NCBI RefSeq assembly: GCF_000378145.1
Contig: NZ_KB899280.1
Span: 225,270-289,269, forward strand
Length of the DNA stretch: 64,000 nucleotides
Direction: 5' to 3'
Source: Saccharibacillus kuerlensis DSM 22868
GTDB taxonomy: Bacteria; Bacillota; Bacilli; Paenibacillales; Paenibacillaceae
Shown: positions 8,037 to 17,167 of the stretch, in pieces
Numbering within the stretch: position 1 is the stretch's first letter
Layout: each line of letters opens with the position of its first letter
The notes under the pieces: generated by a model
Database searches by the model: none
The model's input: only the letters and a program-made list of their open reading frames with translations
What the model was told of the DNA's origin: nothing
Made by a program: the position numbers and the translations under genes

Positions 8037-8987
8037 TTAGGAGTCTTTACCCGCCGCTGGGGGGAGTTTAACATCAAGCCGATTCATCGCTTCTTCTTTT
8101 TCCCGGCTTGTAACGTGGGTATATACGGTTGTCGTCTGGATTGAGGAATGACCCAGCATCTCCTGTACCGTGCGCAGATCCGCGCCGCGGCGCAGCAGCA
8201 TTGTGGCAAAAGAGTGTCTCAATTTATGGCTGGAAAACGGAATACGCTGATGCGGCTCCAAATCCTGCTGGAATCGGTCGAACGTATCGGAAGCCAACTG
8301 CTGGATCGCACGAATCGACATTCGGCGTCCTTTTTGCGAGACAAAAAGCGCTTCCTCACGGTCCGTCCACGGAGATAAACGCTGGGCAATCGCTTCCTCC
8401 AGCACTCCCGCCACCGCTTCCGGCACCGGCAGCGTCCGCCATTTCCGCCCTTTGCCAAATACTTGAAGTGTCCGCCGTTCGGCATTGTAATGGGAGACAT
8501 TGAGCGCATGCACTTCACCGACACGGAGTCCCATGTAGGCCATCAGCAGAAAAATGGCCAGATTGCGCTCACGGTACTTGCCATCGACCGCTTCAAGAAA
8601 CTCGCCGATCTGCTTTTCGTCCATATAAACGGGAGCACGGTTGGTCTCAGTCTTCGCTTTCTTGATTCCAAACGCCGGATTGTGCTCTAGCAGTTCCAGT
8701 TCAATCAGCGCTTTGAAAAAACACTGTACCGCCGCATGCTTCCGGTTGCGCGTCGCATCTCCTGCCCCATCGCGCCTTGCGCCCGAGAGGAATGACATAA
8801 CATGAATCTTTTTCACCGTCTCCAGATCCCGTTCATTCAGTGCAATCAGAAAATGCCGCACATCGCTCAGATAATTTTTTTGTGTATAGTCGGTATACCC
8901 CGCGTCCTGCATCCAGATCAAAAAAGCTTCCAAGTAATCCGTATATTTCTCACAGGCTTCGTCGTACGGAATTCGGATAGTAGCCAT
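8037..8987 (-). CDS. Tyrosine recombinase (XerC/XerD-like)
   Basis: The 316-residue protein has an N-terminal SAM-like DNA-binding domain (residues about 10-100) and a C-terminal catalytic domain. All tyrosine-recombinase residues are visible: Arg155 in GLRVGE, Lys179 in FGKGRKWR, His254 and Arg257 in HKLRHSF, His280 in LGHSS and the nucleophile Tyr289 in TVYTHV. Length and domain layout match XerC/XerD/CodV proteins rather than large phage integrases. No att site, excisionase or phage gene adjoins it. Such enzymes act at dif-type 11-6-11 sites, several of which occur in this window from 14 kb on. A link between them is inference, because the core Xer proteins encoded elsewhere could serve those sites. 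Confidence 0.88.
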   Translation of the reverse strand: MATIRIPYDEACEKYTDYLEAFLIWMQDAGYTDYTQKNYLSDVRHFLIALNERDLETVKKIHVMSFLSGARRDGAGDATRNRKHAAVQCFFKALIELELLEHNPAFGIKKAKTETNRAPVYMDEKQIGEFLEAVDGKYRERNLAIFLLMAYMGLRVGEVHALNVSHYNAERRTLQVFGKGRKWRTLPVPEAVAGVLEEAIAQRLSPWTDREEALFVSQKGRRMSIRAIQQLASDTFDRFQQDLEPHQRIPFSSHKLRHSFATMLLRRGADLRTVQEMLGHSSIQTTTVYTHVTSREKEEAMNRLDVKLPPAAGKDS

Positions 8988-9260
8988 CTCTTGAGTCGCT
9001 CCGTTCTTGAATTCAAAGTTTCTATTTATATATTGTGAACCATACGGGGCATGAAGTGCAAGATCTCTTCCGTGCGAAGGTGTTTATTGCGGCATGTATA
9101 TGCTGAAGATTGACTTTTGAAAGAATTCTTCTATTTAAAATGAAACGTGCCGGGACGCCGCTCTTCACTTCTTCCCCCCATAAGTCGATAATATAGAGAT
9201 AAAACTACTGGCTCGCTTGCTCCAATGAGCAAATAATCAGCCTACTGGGGGAACTGGATT

Positions 9261-10835
9261 ATGAAAAAAACGAGACTCACAGCTGCAGCAGCGGCATTGT
9301 TGATTGCGGTAACCGCAGCAGGTACGCCATCCGCTTTTGCCAAAAACGAAGGCAAGAACGATCGGCCTGCCAAGGAAAGTGCAGCTAAGGCTTCAAGTGA
9401 ATCTTCCGGCGAAGGGCAAGCAAAGAACAATTCGAAAACGAAGAACAGTTCGAAAACGCAAGCGTCGAAGCAGGCTCGAACCGCTTCATCTTCGGCACCG
9501 GTATGGAAAGCCAACTGGGAAATCTCGGACGTTTCATTTTCTGGGAATACTTCGGCGCTAACGACTGCTGTGGGTCTCGTCTTTCACGAATCCGATAATT
9601 CTCTGCGCGCTCTGGATGCTTCGACAGGCAAACTCAAATGGACCTATAAAGGAAGTGCCTTCCCTGCGGCCGAATTGAAAAATGCGGTGTTTCTGATTGC
9701 TGAAGACGGCCGTCTGCTCCGGATCGACACTAAGAAAGGAAAAGCGTCTTGGACTGTTAAAACAGCTGTAGAAAATCCGGAAGAAGCGTCGGCCGTGTTG
9801 ATCAAAGGAACACTGTATGTTTCCGACTCCTCGGCAGGAATCAAAGCGTTCAATCCGGCTAACGGCAAACGTAAATGGACTTCTGCCGATGCCGCTTTGG
9901 ACCTCATGAAGACTATTGTGCGTTATGACGACGTCCTTGTCGCCACCGGGCAATCTGCCGACGAATCGGACGTAATCTTCGGTATAGATGCGGAGAATGG
10001 TGATCTTCTGTGGAAACTGGAAGGTTCATACGATGTATTGACCGGAAAAGACGGGAAACTGCTGATACGTGATAAGTCCGGTTCTGCCCCTTCTTTTGAT
10101 GAGACTCCGGCAGCTGAAGCCAATTCGGTGGAATCTGGCGATACCGATGTGACTTCGGAAGAGGACGCGCCGAAGACAGAGACAGAGACAGAAGACGACG
10201 CAGCGAAGGGTGAAACTGAACCGGAGGACGATGCGCCGAAGGTCGAAACAGCACCGGAAGACGACAGCGCCGAAGAGGCTAACGCCTATCTGGTCGAGCT
10301 TGCTTATGTGGATCTGGAAAGCGGGGAACTGTCGCCTGCCGGCCGTTATGGACCGCTGGACAGCGCTGTATCCGGTTTGGAGAACAGCCGCACCTTCCTG
10401 CAGGGCGGTACCCTGTATTCGGTGGATGAAGGAGATAAGGGAACGACACTGTCCTCTTTCCGTCTGAACGGCGATTCCTCCAAAAATTCCGCTAAAAATG
10501 ACGAGGATGCAGGAAGCTGGCTCGCCGGACCGACCGGAGGTCTTCTCTTCTTCCAAAGCGGGACGGTTATGACGGCGATCAAAGCTGCAAATGGCGCATC
10601 CATCTCGTTCGGGGATCTCGCCTCCAAAGTGACTTATGGTCCTGTTGTCGTTGATCAGCGGGTATATGCAGGACTTGAAAATGGCGAAGTGCTGGCTTTC
10701 GATGCCAAGACTGGACGTACATTAGGGAAGCTGTCTGCTGATGGGGCGAAAATTAATGGAATCTCGGTCTCGAAATCTTCGGTCGTTGTTCGTACGGAAG
10801 ACAAGCTGATTGGATTCGGCATTTCGAAGAAGTAA
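9261..10835 (+). CDS. Secreted PQQ-like beta-propeller protein
   Basis: The 524-residue product has a Sec signal peptide (MKKTRLTAAAAALLIAVTAA, then TPSAFA, cleavage near residue 27) and a Lys/Ser-rich linker. PQQ-type blades follow, each with an (I/L)xA(F/L)D-x-x-x-G-x-x-x-W motif: LRALDASTGKLKW, LRIDTKKGKASW, IKAFNPANGKRKW, FGIDAENGDLLW and the final VLAFDAKTGRTLG. Between blades 4 and 5 lies an acidic insert (residues about 275-335) built of imperfect repeats such as ETEPEDDAPKVETAPEDD. It is probably an extracellular or wall-associated binding protein, as no enzyme residues are seen. A possible promoter, TTGACT then 17 bp then ATTTAA, lies near 9112. Confidence 0.82.
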   Translation: MKKTRLTAAAAALLIAVTAAGTPSAFAKNEGKNDRPAKESAAKASSESSGEGQAKNNSKTKNSSKTQASKQARTASSSAPVWKANWEISDVSFSGNTSALTTAVGLVFHESDNSLRALDASTGKLKWTYKGSAFPAAELKNAVFLIAEDGRLLRIDTKKGKASWTVKTAVENPEEASAVLIKGTLYVSDSSAGIKAFNPANGKRKWTSADAALDLMKTIVRYDDVLVATGQSADESDVIFGIDAENGDLLWKLEGSYDVLTGKDGKLLIRDKSGSAPSFDETPAAEANSVESGDTDVTSEEDAPKTETETEDDAAKGETEPEDDAPKVETAPEDDSAEEANAYLVELAYVDLESGELSPAGRYGPLDSAVSGLENSRTFLQGGTLYSVDEGDKGTTLSSFRLNGDSSKNSAKNDEDAGSWLAGPTGGLLFFQSGTVMTAIKAANGASISFGDLASKVTYGPVVVDQRVYAGLENGEVLAFDAKTGRTLGKLSADGAKINGISVSKSSVVVRTEDKLIGFGISKK

Positions 10836-11021
10836 AAAAGCATTTCTCTTATTATATTTTGTGTTAATTCTTCTTATTTATGTTTCGCAAAATTTAATTT
10901 GGTTTTAAATAATTGGAGTAGGCCCAAGCAGCTAGCAAAACTTGAAATTCGCCAGAGCGGCGCTACAAAGTTTTCCAAATCTGCAGGATGTCGAGAACAT
11001 CCAAAAGGAGTCCGTATTCCA

Positions 11022-11969
11022 ATGACAAATGCCAACAAACCTGTACTTGAACCCGCTGCGCAGCAATTTGCCGATGATAACGCCAAGCCTCCGTTCCTTT
11101 CCGATCTGGGACCGGAAAAAGGGCGTGAAACAGTCGACGAAGTGCAATCCGGCGACGTGTACAAACCGGAAGTTGATATTGAGGATAAGAGTATTCCGGG
11201 GGGCCCAAAAGGCGAAGTTTCGATTCACATTCTGCGTCCAAAAGGCTCGACAGGTCCGCTTCCCGTCCTTCTCTATATTCATGGCGCAGGCTGGGTTTTT
11301 GGAAATGCGCATACACATGACCGTTTGATTCGTGAGCTTGCAGTCGGTGCTGAAGTCGCAGTCGTCTTCCCGAACTACAGCCTGTCTCCGGAGAACAAAT
11401 ATCCGGTTGCAATCGAAGAAATCTACGCCGTACTGGAATGGATTTCGGCACAGGGCGAGACAGAGCATTTTGATACGTCGAAGCTGTTTGTCGGCGGAGA
11501 CAGCGTCGGAGGCAATATGACGGCTGCAATCACGCTGATGGCCAAAGAACGCAGCGGTCCAAAGATCACCAAGCAGCTGATGTTCTACCCGGTTACGGAC
11601 GCTTCGTTCGAAACGGAGTCGTACAACCAATTCGCCGAAGGCTACTTCCTAATGAAGGAAGGCATGAAATGGTTCTGGGATCAGTACACGACCGATCCTC
11701 AGGAACGTGACCAGATTACCGCTTCCCCGCTTCGCGCTACGACGGAGCAGCTGCAGGGACTGCCTGAAGCGCTGGTTATTACCGGCGAAGCTGATGTGCT
11801 GCGCGACGAAGGCGAAGCATATGCGAATAAACTGCGCGAAGCCGGTGTGCCGGTAACGGCAGCCCGATTCCAAGGCATTATTCATGACTTTGTCATGCTG
11901 AACACACTGGCAGAGACGAATGCCAAAAAAGGCGCAATGCTGCTGGCCAATGCATGGCTGAAGGCTTAA
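11022..11969 (+). CDS. Alpha/beta hydrolase, HSL-type esterase/lipase
   Basis: The start was set at the ATG at 11022, which has AAAAGGAG at the proper distance; the frame extends 41 codons further up without support. The 315-residue protein has the hormone-sensitive-lipase oxyanion motif HGAGW at residues 87-91 (canonical HGGGW with Ala in the third position). The nucleophile elbow GDSVGGN is at 159-165 (Ser161). A catalytic Asp lies in ITGEADVLRDEG and a His in IIHDFVML. It lacks a signal peptide, so it is a cytoplasmic carboxylesterase acting on small acyl esters. It stands alone, with a terminator 50 nt after the stop. Confidence 0.88.
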   Translation: MTNANKPVLEPAAQQFADDNAKPPFLSDLGPEKGRETVDEVQSGDVYKPEVDIEDKSIPGGPKGEVSIHILRPKGSTGPLPVLLYIHGAGWVFGNAHTHDRLIRELAVGAEVAVVFPNYSLSPENKYPVAIEEIYAVLEWISAQGETEHFDTSKLFVGGDSVGGNMTAAITLMAKERSGPKITKQLMFYPVTDASFETESYNQFAEGYFLMKEGMKWFWDQYTTDPQERDQITASPLRATTEQLQGLPEALVITGEADVLRDEGEAYANKLREAGVPVTAARFQGIIHDFVMLNTLAETNAKKGAMLLANAWLKA

Positions 11970-12016
11970 CGAAGCGGATGTAAAGGGTATAGATTCATTT
12001 AAATAGTATTGAAAAG

Positions 12017-12044
12017 AGCTGCTCCTCTGGGAGCGGCTTTTTTC
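12017..12044 (+). terminator. Rho-independent terminator after the esterase
   Basis: AGCTGCTCC (12017-12025) pairs with GGAGCGGCT (12030-12038), followed by a run of six T. Confidence 0.85.
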
Positions 12045-12084
12045 CTTTTTCAAAAAACATTCAGCAATAAAGGAACCAAATCGC

Positions 12085-12458
12085 AATGAACGGCATATTA
12101 AGGGAGAAGTCGGCAGGCTGCTGATTACCGAGATCGAGCACATTAACGGACTTATTCGTGTTCATTATCGTGCGAAGGCAGCGACCCTTATGCGCAAGCT
12201 CGAGATCTTTTTATAGAAAATCTTTCAATAGAAAACAAAGAGTATGATCCGGTGTTTTTTGTAAGAGGCGTGCATATTATACCGGAGAAAACCATGGAGA
12301 TCGAAAACGAAAAAACGTACAGCTTTATCCGTGAATTCTCAGCTTTCGATTTAAGAAAGCCTATTACATTTGTAAGTTGGGAGATTTCGAACCACGAGGC
12401 AGGTAAGCTGCTGGAGGTTGAAATCCCGCTCGAAAAATTGCAGGGAAATAAGAAATAA
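12085..12458 (+). pseudogene. Decayed gene remnant of unknown family
   Basis: Two overlapping reading frames together look like the end of one lost gene. The first reads GEVGRLLITEIEHINGLIRVHYR up to about 12170. The second continues one frame away as CEGSDPYAQARDLFIENLSIENK and ends in a 68-codon tail containing RGVHIIPEKTMEIENEKTYSF. There is no good start or ribosome site, only a GTG at 12252 without a Shine-Dalgarno sequence. I do not recognise the family. A small functional protein from the GTG is possible but poorly supported. Confidence 0.4.
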
Positions 12459-12462
12459 CAAA

Positions 12463-12547
12463 AAAAGGCTCCGGCATCTGTCCGTTAAGTTACATGCGCT
12501 TGTTCATCACAAAGCGTATGTAACAACGGAAAATGACCGGAGCTTTT
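12463..12547. terminator. Long hairpin, probable bidirectional terminator
   Basis: An outer stem (AAAGGCTCCGG at 12464-12474 with CCGGAGCTTTT at 12537-12547) encloses a second stem. In that inner stem TCCGTTAAGTTACATGCGCTT (12481-12501, shown in part as TCCGTT then AAGTTACATG) pairs with AAGCGTATGTAACAACGGA at 12512-12530. A/T runs on both sides allow use by the trpS transcript (minus) and the remnant (plus). It is much longer than an ordinary terminator. Confidence 0.65.
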
Positions 12548-12574
12548 CGTTTTTTAATGACTTCTCTATATGTT

Positions 12575-13588
12575 CTAGTTAAACGTTACAAATCCCATCG
12601 CTTTTTGAGCTGCGCGCAGCGTTCTGCCCGCTTCTTCGGACGCTTTCTGCGCACCGCGCTTTAGAATTTCATCCAGTTCAGGCGAATTTACGACTTCGTG
12701 GAAGCGCTGCTGAATCGGCTCCAGCTTAGCGATAACCACTTCCGCTAATTCTTTCTTAAACGCGCCGTATCCCTGCCCTTCAAACCGCTTCTCAACCGCT
12801 GCAGTCGTCTCACCGGCGAATACGGAATAGATCTCAATCAGATTGCTGACGGCAGGTTTTTCTTCCCAGTCGTAGCGCACCTGTCCATCGGAGTCTGTAA
12901 CCGCACGGGAGAACTTTTTGCGGATGACGGACGGCTCGTCAAGCATCAAGATGTAGCTGGCTTTGTTTGGATTGCTTTTGCTCATCTTCTTGTGCGGATC
13001 GTCAAGACCCATTACGCGAGCGCCGATATCCTGAACGATCGCTTCCGGCACAGTGAATGTCTTCCCGAAGCGGGTGTTAAAACGGTTGGCCAGATCGCGA
13101 GTCAGTTCCAAATGCTGCGTCTGGTCTTCGCCCACCGGTACATGCGTCGCCTGATACAGCAAAATGTCCGATGCCATCAGTGCAGGATAGGTGAACAGTG
13201 CGGAGCTTACTCCTTCTTTACCGTCCGACTTCTCTTTGAACTGCGTCATTCGGTTTAATTCGCCGAAATGCGCCTGCGTCTCCATGATCCATCCCAGCTC
13301 AGCGTGCGCCGAGACTTGAGACTGTAGGAAAATGGCGGACTTATCAGGATCGATACCTGCCGCTACGTAAAATGCTGCAATTTCTCTCGAACGCTGGTTC
13401 AGTTCTTTCGGGTCTTGGGCAACTGTAATCGCGTGAAGATCTGGAACGAAGAAGAAGCTTTCATACTCGTGCTGATATTTGACGAACTGACTCAGCGCGC
13501 CGAGATATCCTCCGATGTTCAAATCCCCACTCGGTTTAATTCCGGACAGAATGCGTTTCTTGCCTGTATTTTCGGTTGTACCGCTCAT
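12575..13588 (-). CDS. trpS: Tryptophanyl-tRNA synthetase
   Basis: This class I aminoacyl-tRNA synthetase charges tRNA-Trp in the cytoplasm. From the ATG at 13588 (AAGGAG with 8-nt spacing, better than two upstream in-frame ATGs) it has 337 residues, usual for bacterial TrpRS. Visible motifs are RILSGIKPSGDLNIGGYLGAL (the HIGH-equivalent region, here NIGG), the substrate region VPVGEDQTQHLELTRDLA, and KMSKS in KKMSKSNPN. It is preceded by a T-box leader of the right type for an aminoacyl-tRNA synthetase, so expression should rise when tRNA-Trp is uncharged. Confidence 0.95.
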   Translation of the reverse strand: MSGTTENTGKKRILSGIKPSGDLNIGGYLGALSQFVKYQHEYESFFFVPDLHAITVAQDPKELNQRSREIAAFYVAAGIDPDKSAIFLQSQVSAHAELGWIMETQAHFGELNRMTQFKEKSDGKEGVSSALFTYPALMASDILLYQATHVPVGEDQTQHLELTRDLANRFNTRFGKTFTVPEAIVQDIGARVMGLDDPHKKMSKSNPNKASYILMLDEPSVIRKKFSRAVTDSDGQVRYDWEEKPAVSNLIEIYSVFAGETTAAVEKRFEGQGYGAFKKELAEVVIAKLEPIQQRFHEVVNSPELDEILKRGAQKASEEAGRTLRAAQKAMGFVTFN

Positions 13589-13639
13589 TACCATCTCTCC
13601 TTTTTGTTTGAAAATCAACAAAAACCTGCCGCCAAACGC

Positions 13640-13885
13640 AAAAAGAGCACATCATCCCCGTATAAGGGACGAAGTGCTCTGCTCCGCGGTACCACCCAAA
13701 TTCGGCCGTGCGGCCGCCTCTTGGACCCGTCAAAACGACTAACGGGGCTCCCCGAGATAACGGAGGGATACCGTCGGCGCCTACTGACCGCTCATGCGGC
13801 GTTCGGACCGAAGCGAATGGACCCATTCACTGAACGCTGTCGTACCGGACCTCTCACCAATCGCCGGCTCGCTTTTTTCGATCGC
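13640..13885 (-). promoter_or_regulatory. T-box riboswitch (tRNA-Trp) upstream of trpS
   Basis: Read on the minus strand, the leader ends in the hallmark T-box sequence GGGTGGTACCGCGG (around 13684-13697). An intrinsic terminator follows, in which GAGCAC pairs with GTGCTC (13640-13680), and then a T-run before trpS. Upstream lie stem-loops consistent with Stem I. A TGG triplet at 13823-13825 (minus strand, in GAATGGGTCC) is a candidate Trp specifier codon. The T-box motif and terminator are seen directly; the specifier position is inferred. Confidence 0.9.
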
Positions 13886-14045
13886 CGGACTGACATGGGC
13901 ACGACATGATCGATTCTTTAACGACATTTTATTTCAGCTACTCTTTCCATTCCTGGCTTTTTTGTATGGGCAGTTGTTTGTCATTAGTTTAAAAGAAGCG
14001 CTAGAAAAAAGCAAGCGGACGCCAATGAGATAGTCCATGTATTTT

Positions 14046-14073
14046 TGTTTACATAATATAATTATGGTAAACT
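14046..14073 (-). repeat. dif-like Xer site A
   Basis: On the minus strand this 28-bp site has an 11-6-11 layout: left arm AGTTTACCATA, spacer ATTATA, right arm TTATGTAAACA. The right arm differs by one base from the XerD arm TTATGTAAACT that I recall for the Bacillus subtilis dif site. It lies between the trpS leader and the end of the lipoprotein gene and is inverted relative to the five other sites in the window. An operator function cannot be excluded. Confidence 0.6.
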
Positions 14074-14113
14074 AAAATTTCGGAGTAACGAAGCTGTCGC
14101 TGAAAAACGTTTC

Positions 14114-14644
14114 TTACAAAGTAATTTCTTTTTTCCAGGTCAACTCCTCTCCTGCTTCATTGCCGAACACAAGCACGATCTCTCCCTGCTCTCCCTGCAT
14201 CGAATCGGGATAGATAAAACCGGAAAATTGGCCATCGCCGCTGATATAAAACCCTTCTTCGCCGGTTTGTCCATTCTGAACCGCCTCCAAAAGCGCAGTG
14301 GAGATTTGATTCTTGTCGGAGTTCCACTGCATCTCCTGCAGTGAATAGCCTTCCGGCAGCTTGCGTACGCTAAAATCGAAGCTGCTGCCTTCAATCGGTT
14401 TCTCGGTCTGATCGATCACAACCAAAATTTCCGAATTCTCTGCAGCGGTCGGTTCATTTTCTGCAGGTTCTGCACTTTCGGCTTGCGTTTTATCGTCATC
14501 GACCCCTCCAAGCGGCGCCTGTTCCTGAGAAGCCGCTGCTCCATTTTCCGCTTGTGTCTCTTCTATCTGCTGTCCGCCGCAGGCGGCAAGCACTAATGCG
14601 GCGATCAGCAGCATAGAAACGGCGAAGCCTTGTTTCTTATTCAT
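14114..14644 (-). CDS. Lipoprotein, last gene of a two-component operon
   Basis: From the ATG at 14644 the 176-residue product has a lipoprotein signal (MNKKQGFAVSMLLIAALVL ending in LAAC, Cys22). A low-complexity Gln/Glu/Ala-rich linker follows, then a small globular domain (residues about 75-176) containing FDFSVRKLPEGYSLQEMQW and GFYISGDGQFSGFIYPD. I do not recognise that domain. The gene overlaps the end of the histidine kinase by 8 nt, so it is translated with it. Its surface location suggests an accessory sensor or a target of the kinase system; that is inference. Confidence 0.7.
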   Translation of the reverse strand: MNKKQGFAVSMLLIAALVLAACGGQQIEETQAENGAAASQEQAPLGGVDDDKTQAESAEPAENEPTAAENSEILVVIDQTEKPIEGSSFDFSVRKLPEGYSLQEMQWNSDKNQISTALLEAVQNGQTGEEGFYISGDGQFSGFIYPDSMQGEQGEIVLVFGNEAGEELTWKKEITL

Positions 14645-16415
14645 CTTTATTTCTCTCCTCTTCTTCTGACGCAGCCTCTTCAAGAGTGAAGTGAAAAGCG
14701 ACGCCTCTCTCTGTATTTTCCGCTCCATAAGGGCTGCCATGCAGCTCCAAAATATGACGCACAATAGCCAGACCCAGACCTGTTCCACCGGATTTACGGT
14801 CGCGAGAGCGTTCCGCCCGGTAGAACTGCTCCCAAATCAGCTCCAATTCCCGTTCGGGAATGGGCTCGCCGTCGTTTTCGATTCGCACGCTGACGGTACC
14901 GTTCGCTCCGCTCTTTATTTCGATACGAATTTCCCCGCCTTCCCGCGCATGACGTACGGCGTTGCTCAGCAGATTAAGCAGTACCTGTTCGATCCGGCGC
15001 GGGTCCGCAATGACGTACGGTGTCTGTTTTTCTTCGACAAGCGTCGCCCGCAGTCCTTTGCCCTCGATCTGCGCCGACAGCGCATCGAGAAGCGTGCGAA
15101 TCTGCTGCGACAGCTGCATTTTTTCCGGCTTCAGCTTGATCGCTTTCGCTTCGAACCGAGACAGCTGCAGCATATCCAAAATGAGTGCATTCATCCGATC
15201 CGTCTCGCCGACGATCAGCTGCAAATAACGCTCTCGCTTGTCGGCAGCCACATCGTCCTGCAGTCCTTCCGCGAATCCTTTAACAATGCCGAGCGGTGTC
15301 TTCAGTTCGTGCGAGATGTTGGCAATTAGCTCTTTGCGAAGCTCTTCGGAGCGATTTTTCGCTTCCACTTCGCGGTTCAGCTCTTCGTTGGCCTGCGATA
15401 AATTACGCAGCGCGGCATCAAGATTATGTCCCAGCGTATCAAGATTTTGCGACAGCTCACCCAGTTCGTCGCTCGAGCGAATTGTCCGGCCCTCGTCGGG
15501 CGCAAAGTCCATCGATGCCATACGGGCGGATGTCCGACTTAAACGGACAAGCGGACGAGACAGCAGGCGCGAATACAGCAGCGATAGGATCAGCAAAACG
15601 ATTGCAGCTGCAGGAGCCAGGTAAATCACATAGCGGCGCAGCATGTCGACCGCTTCTCCAACCGGTTGCAGCGATGCCAGCGCCAGGGCATAACCCCCTC
15701 CTCCTTCTCTGTCATTGCCGATCGGCACAGCAATTACCGCATAGGTCAGTCCGCTCCATTTATCTGTCCACTCGCTTCTTACGGTCTTACCGGAATTCAG
15801 CTGCGGCGCATACTGTTCCTGTCGCTGCCGCAGATCTACAAGCGCTTCGTCGATCAAGGCATTCGTATAAAAAGGATCGAGTGTCTGATTCGACGGCAGC
15901 AGCAGATCGGCGACCGTTCCGTCTACCCGGCTCAGTCCCTGCTCGGGCGACGGCGTATCCGGCTGTAATGTGGTCGGCTGCATGATCGTATCGTTCTGAT
16001 CCATATAGATGCCGTCAACAGTCAGTGCATCGCCGCTCTGCAGACCGTCCGGCATCTCGTCTGCCATCGTACCCGCGGAAGACGGCAGCAGCGTCACTTC
16101 TTTTCCTCCGGGCGTTCGCAGCGTAATGAAATACGGGTCGAGACTGCGCCGGGCGAAGTCTTTGTTCAGAACAGCAAATGCCGCGCGGTTCTTATTCGTG
16201 AATTCGCCCAACAGACGCGCAGAAGCCGCCGGGGAGCCGGCCGCTTCCGCATATTGATCTGCTGTTTGTTTCAAATCCCGTTCGATCTCCCGAATCTTCT
16301 CGTCTTGATAAAAAGACTGGAAAAATAAACTTTGAGCAAGCAGAAGCAGGAAGAGCATGCCCAGCATGACCGCCGAGGTGATCAGAAATAGCTTAAATGC
16401 AATCCCTCTCTTCAT
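14637..16415 (-). CDS. Membrane sensor histidine kinase
   Basis: The 592-residue protein has an N-terminal membrane segment (residues about 9-31), a large extracytoplasmic sensor region (about 32-255), and a second membrane segment (YVIYLAPAAAIVLLILSLLY). A HAMP domain follows. The dimerisation/phosphoacceptor helix carries NISHELKTPLGIVKGF, with the phosphorylated His about residue 370. The HATPase domain has NLLSNAVRHA (N box) and GGTGLGLAIVRHI (G2 box). It overlaps the response regulator by 4 nt and the downstream lipoprotein by 8 nt, forming a tight three-gene operon. It should phosphorylate the adjacent OmpR-type regulator in response to an unknown envelope signal. Confidence 0.93.
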   Translation of the reverse strand: MKRGIAFKLFLITSAVMLGMLFLLLLAQSLFFQSFYQDEKIREIERDLKQTADQYAEAAGSPAASARLLGEFTNKNRAAFAVLNKDFARRSLDPYFITLRTPGGKEVTLLPSSAGTMADEMPDGLQSGDALTVDGIYMDQNDTIMQPTTLQPDTPSPEQGLSRVDGTVADLLLPSNQTLDPFYTNALIDEALVDLRQRQEQYAPQLNSGKTVRSEWTDKWSGLTYAVIAVPIGNDREGGGGYALALASLQPVGEAVDMLRRYVIYLAPAAAIVLLILSLLYSRLLSRPLVRLSRTSARMASMDFAPDEGRTIRSSDELGELSQNLDTLGHNLDAALRNLSQANEELNREVEAKNRSEELRKELIANISHELKTPLGIVKGFAEGLQDDVAADKRERYLQLIVGETDRMNALILDMLQLSRFEAKAIKLKPEKMQLSQQIRTLLDALSAQIEGKGLRATLVEEKQTPYVIADPRRIEQVLLNLLSNAVRHAREGGEIRIEIKSGANGTVSVRIENDGEPIPERELELIWEQFYRAERSRDRKSGGTGLGLAIVRHILELHGSPYGAENTERGVAFHFTLEEAASEEEERNKDE

Positions 16416-17092
16416 GACTCTACCTCAAATTTATACCCCGTGCCGATCACAGTTCGAATATGCCGCCCTTCTTCACCCAGCTTAGCCCGAAGCTTTTTGA
16501 TATGTGTATCTACTGCTCGCGGATCGCCGAAGTAGTCGATTCCCCATACGGCATTCAGAATCTCGTCGCGGTCCAGCACACCTGCGTAATGTCGAGTCAG
16601 CAGGATAAGCAGGTCGTACTCTTTTGGCGCGAGAGCAATACTATCTTCTCCGATCCGCACCGTATGCGAACGTTTGTCGATCGAAATTTGACCAAAAATC
16701 AGCAGATCGTCTTCGCGTCCCATATTTCCCTCCGCCCGTTTGAGCAGTGCAGCTGCACGGGCGACCAGTACCTTGGGACTGAACGGCTTGGTGACATACT
16801 CGTCCGCCCCCAGTTCGAAGCCCATAATTTGATCGTCGTCGTCCGTTCGAGCAGTAATGATGATGATCGGCACGCCGGACTTTTTGCGCACGCGCCGGCA
16901 GACCGACCATCCGTCGATCTCCGGCATCATAATGTCCAGCACAATCAACTCAACCTCATGCAGATCGAACAGTTCCAGCGCTTCGCGGCCGTTGTTGGCT
17001 TCGAGCACATGCCAGCCGTCTTTTTTGAAATAATCAGTCATAAACTCGCGCATCAGCACGTCGTCTTCGACCAGCAGAATCGTTTTCTTCAT
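16412..17092 (-). CDS. OmpR/PhoB-family response regulator
   Basis: From the ATG at 17092 (GGAG at 8 nt; an upstream ATG eleven codons earlier lacks support) the protein has 226 residues. The receiver domain shows the acidic pair in VEDDVLM, phosphoacceptor Asp53 in VLDIMMPE, Thr in IIITARTDD and Lys in YVTKPFSPKVL. The C-terminal winged helix has LAPKEYDLLILLTRH and VDTHIKKLRAKLGEEGRHIRTVIGTGYKF, typical of OmpR/PhoB. It is the first gene of the operon with the histidine kinase and lipoprotein. Target promoters are unknown. Confidence 0.95.
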   Translation of the reverse strand: MKKTILLVEDDVLMREFMTDYFKKDGWHVLEANNGREALELFDLHEVELIVLDIMMPEIDGWSVCRRVRKKSGVPIIIITARTDDDDQIMGFELGADEYVTKPFSPKVLVARAAALLKRAEGNMGREDDLLIFGQISIDKRSHTVRIGEDSIALAPKEYDLLILLTRHYAGVLDRDEILNAVWGIDYFGDPRAVDTHIKKLRAKLGEEGRHIRTVIGTGYKFEVES

Positions 17093-17167
17093 TATATACA
17101 CTCCGTATCTCCGGATTCGCTGCACCGTTTATGCTAACCGGAGAACGGTGCGGCTGTCAAAAACGTT

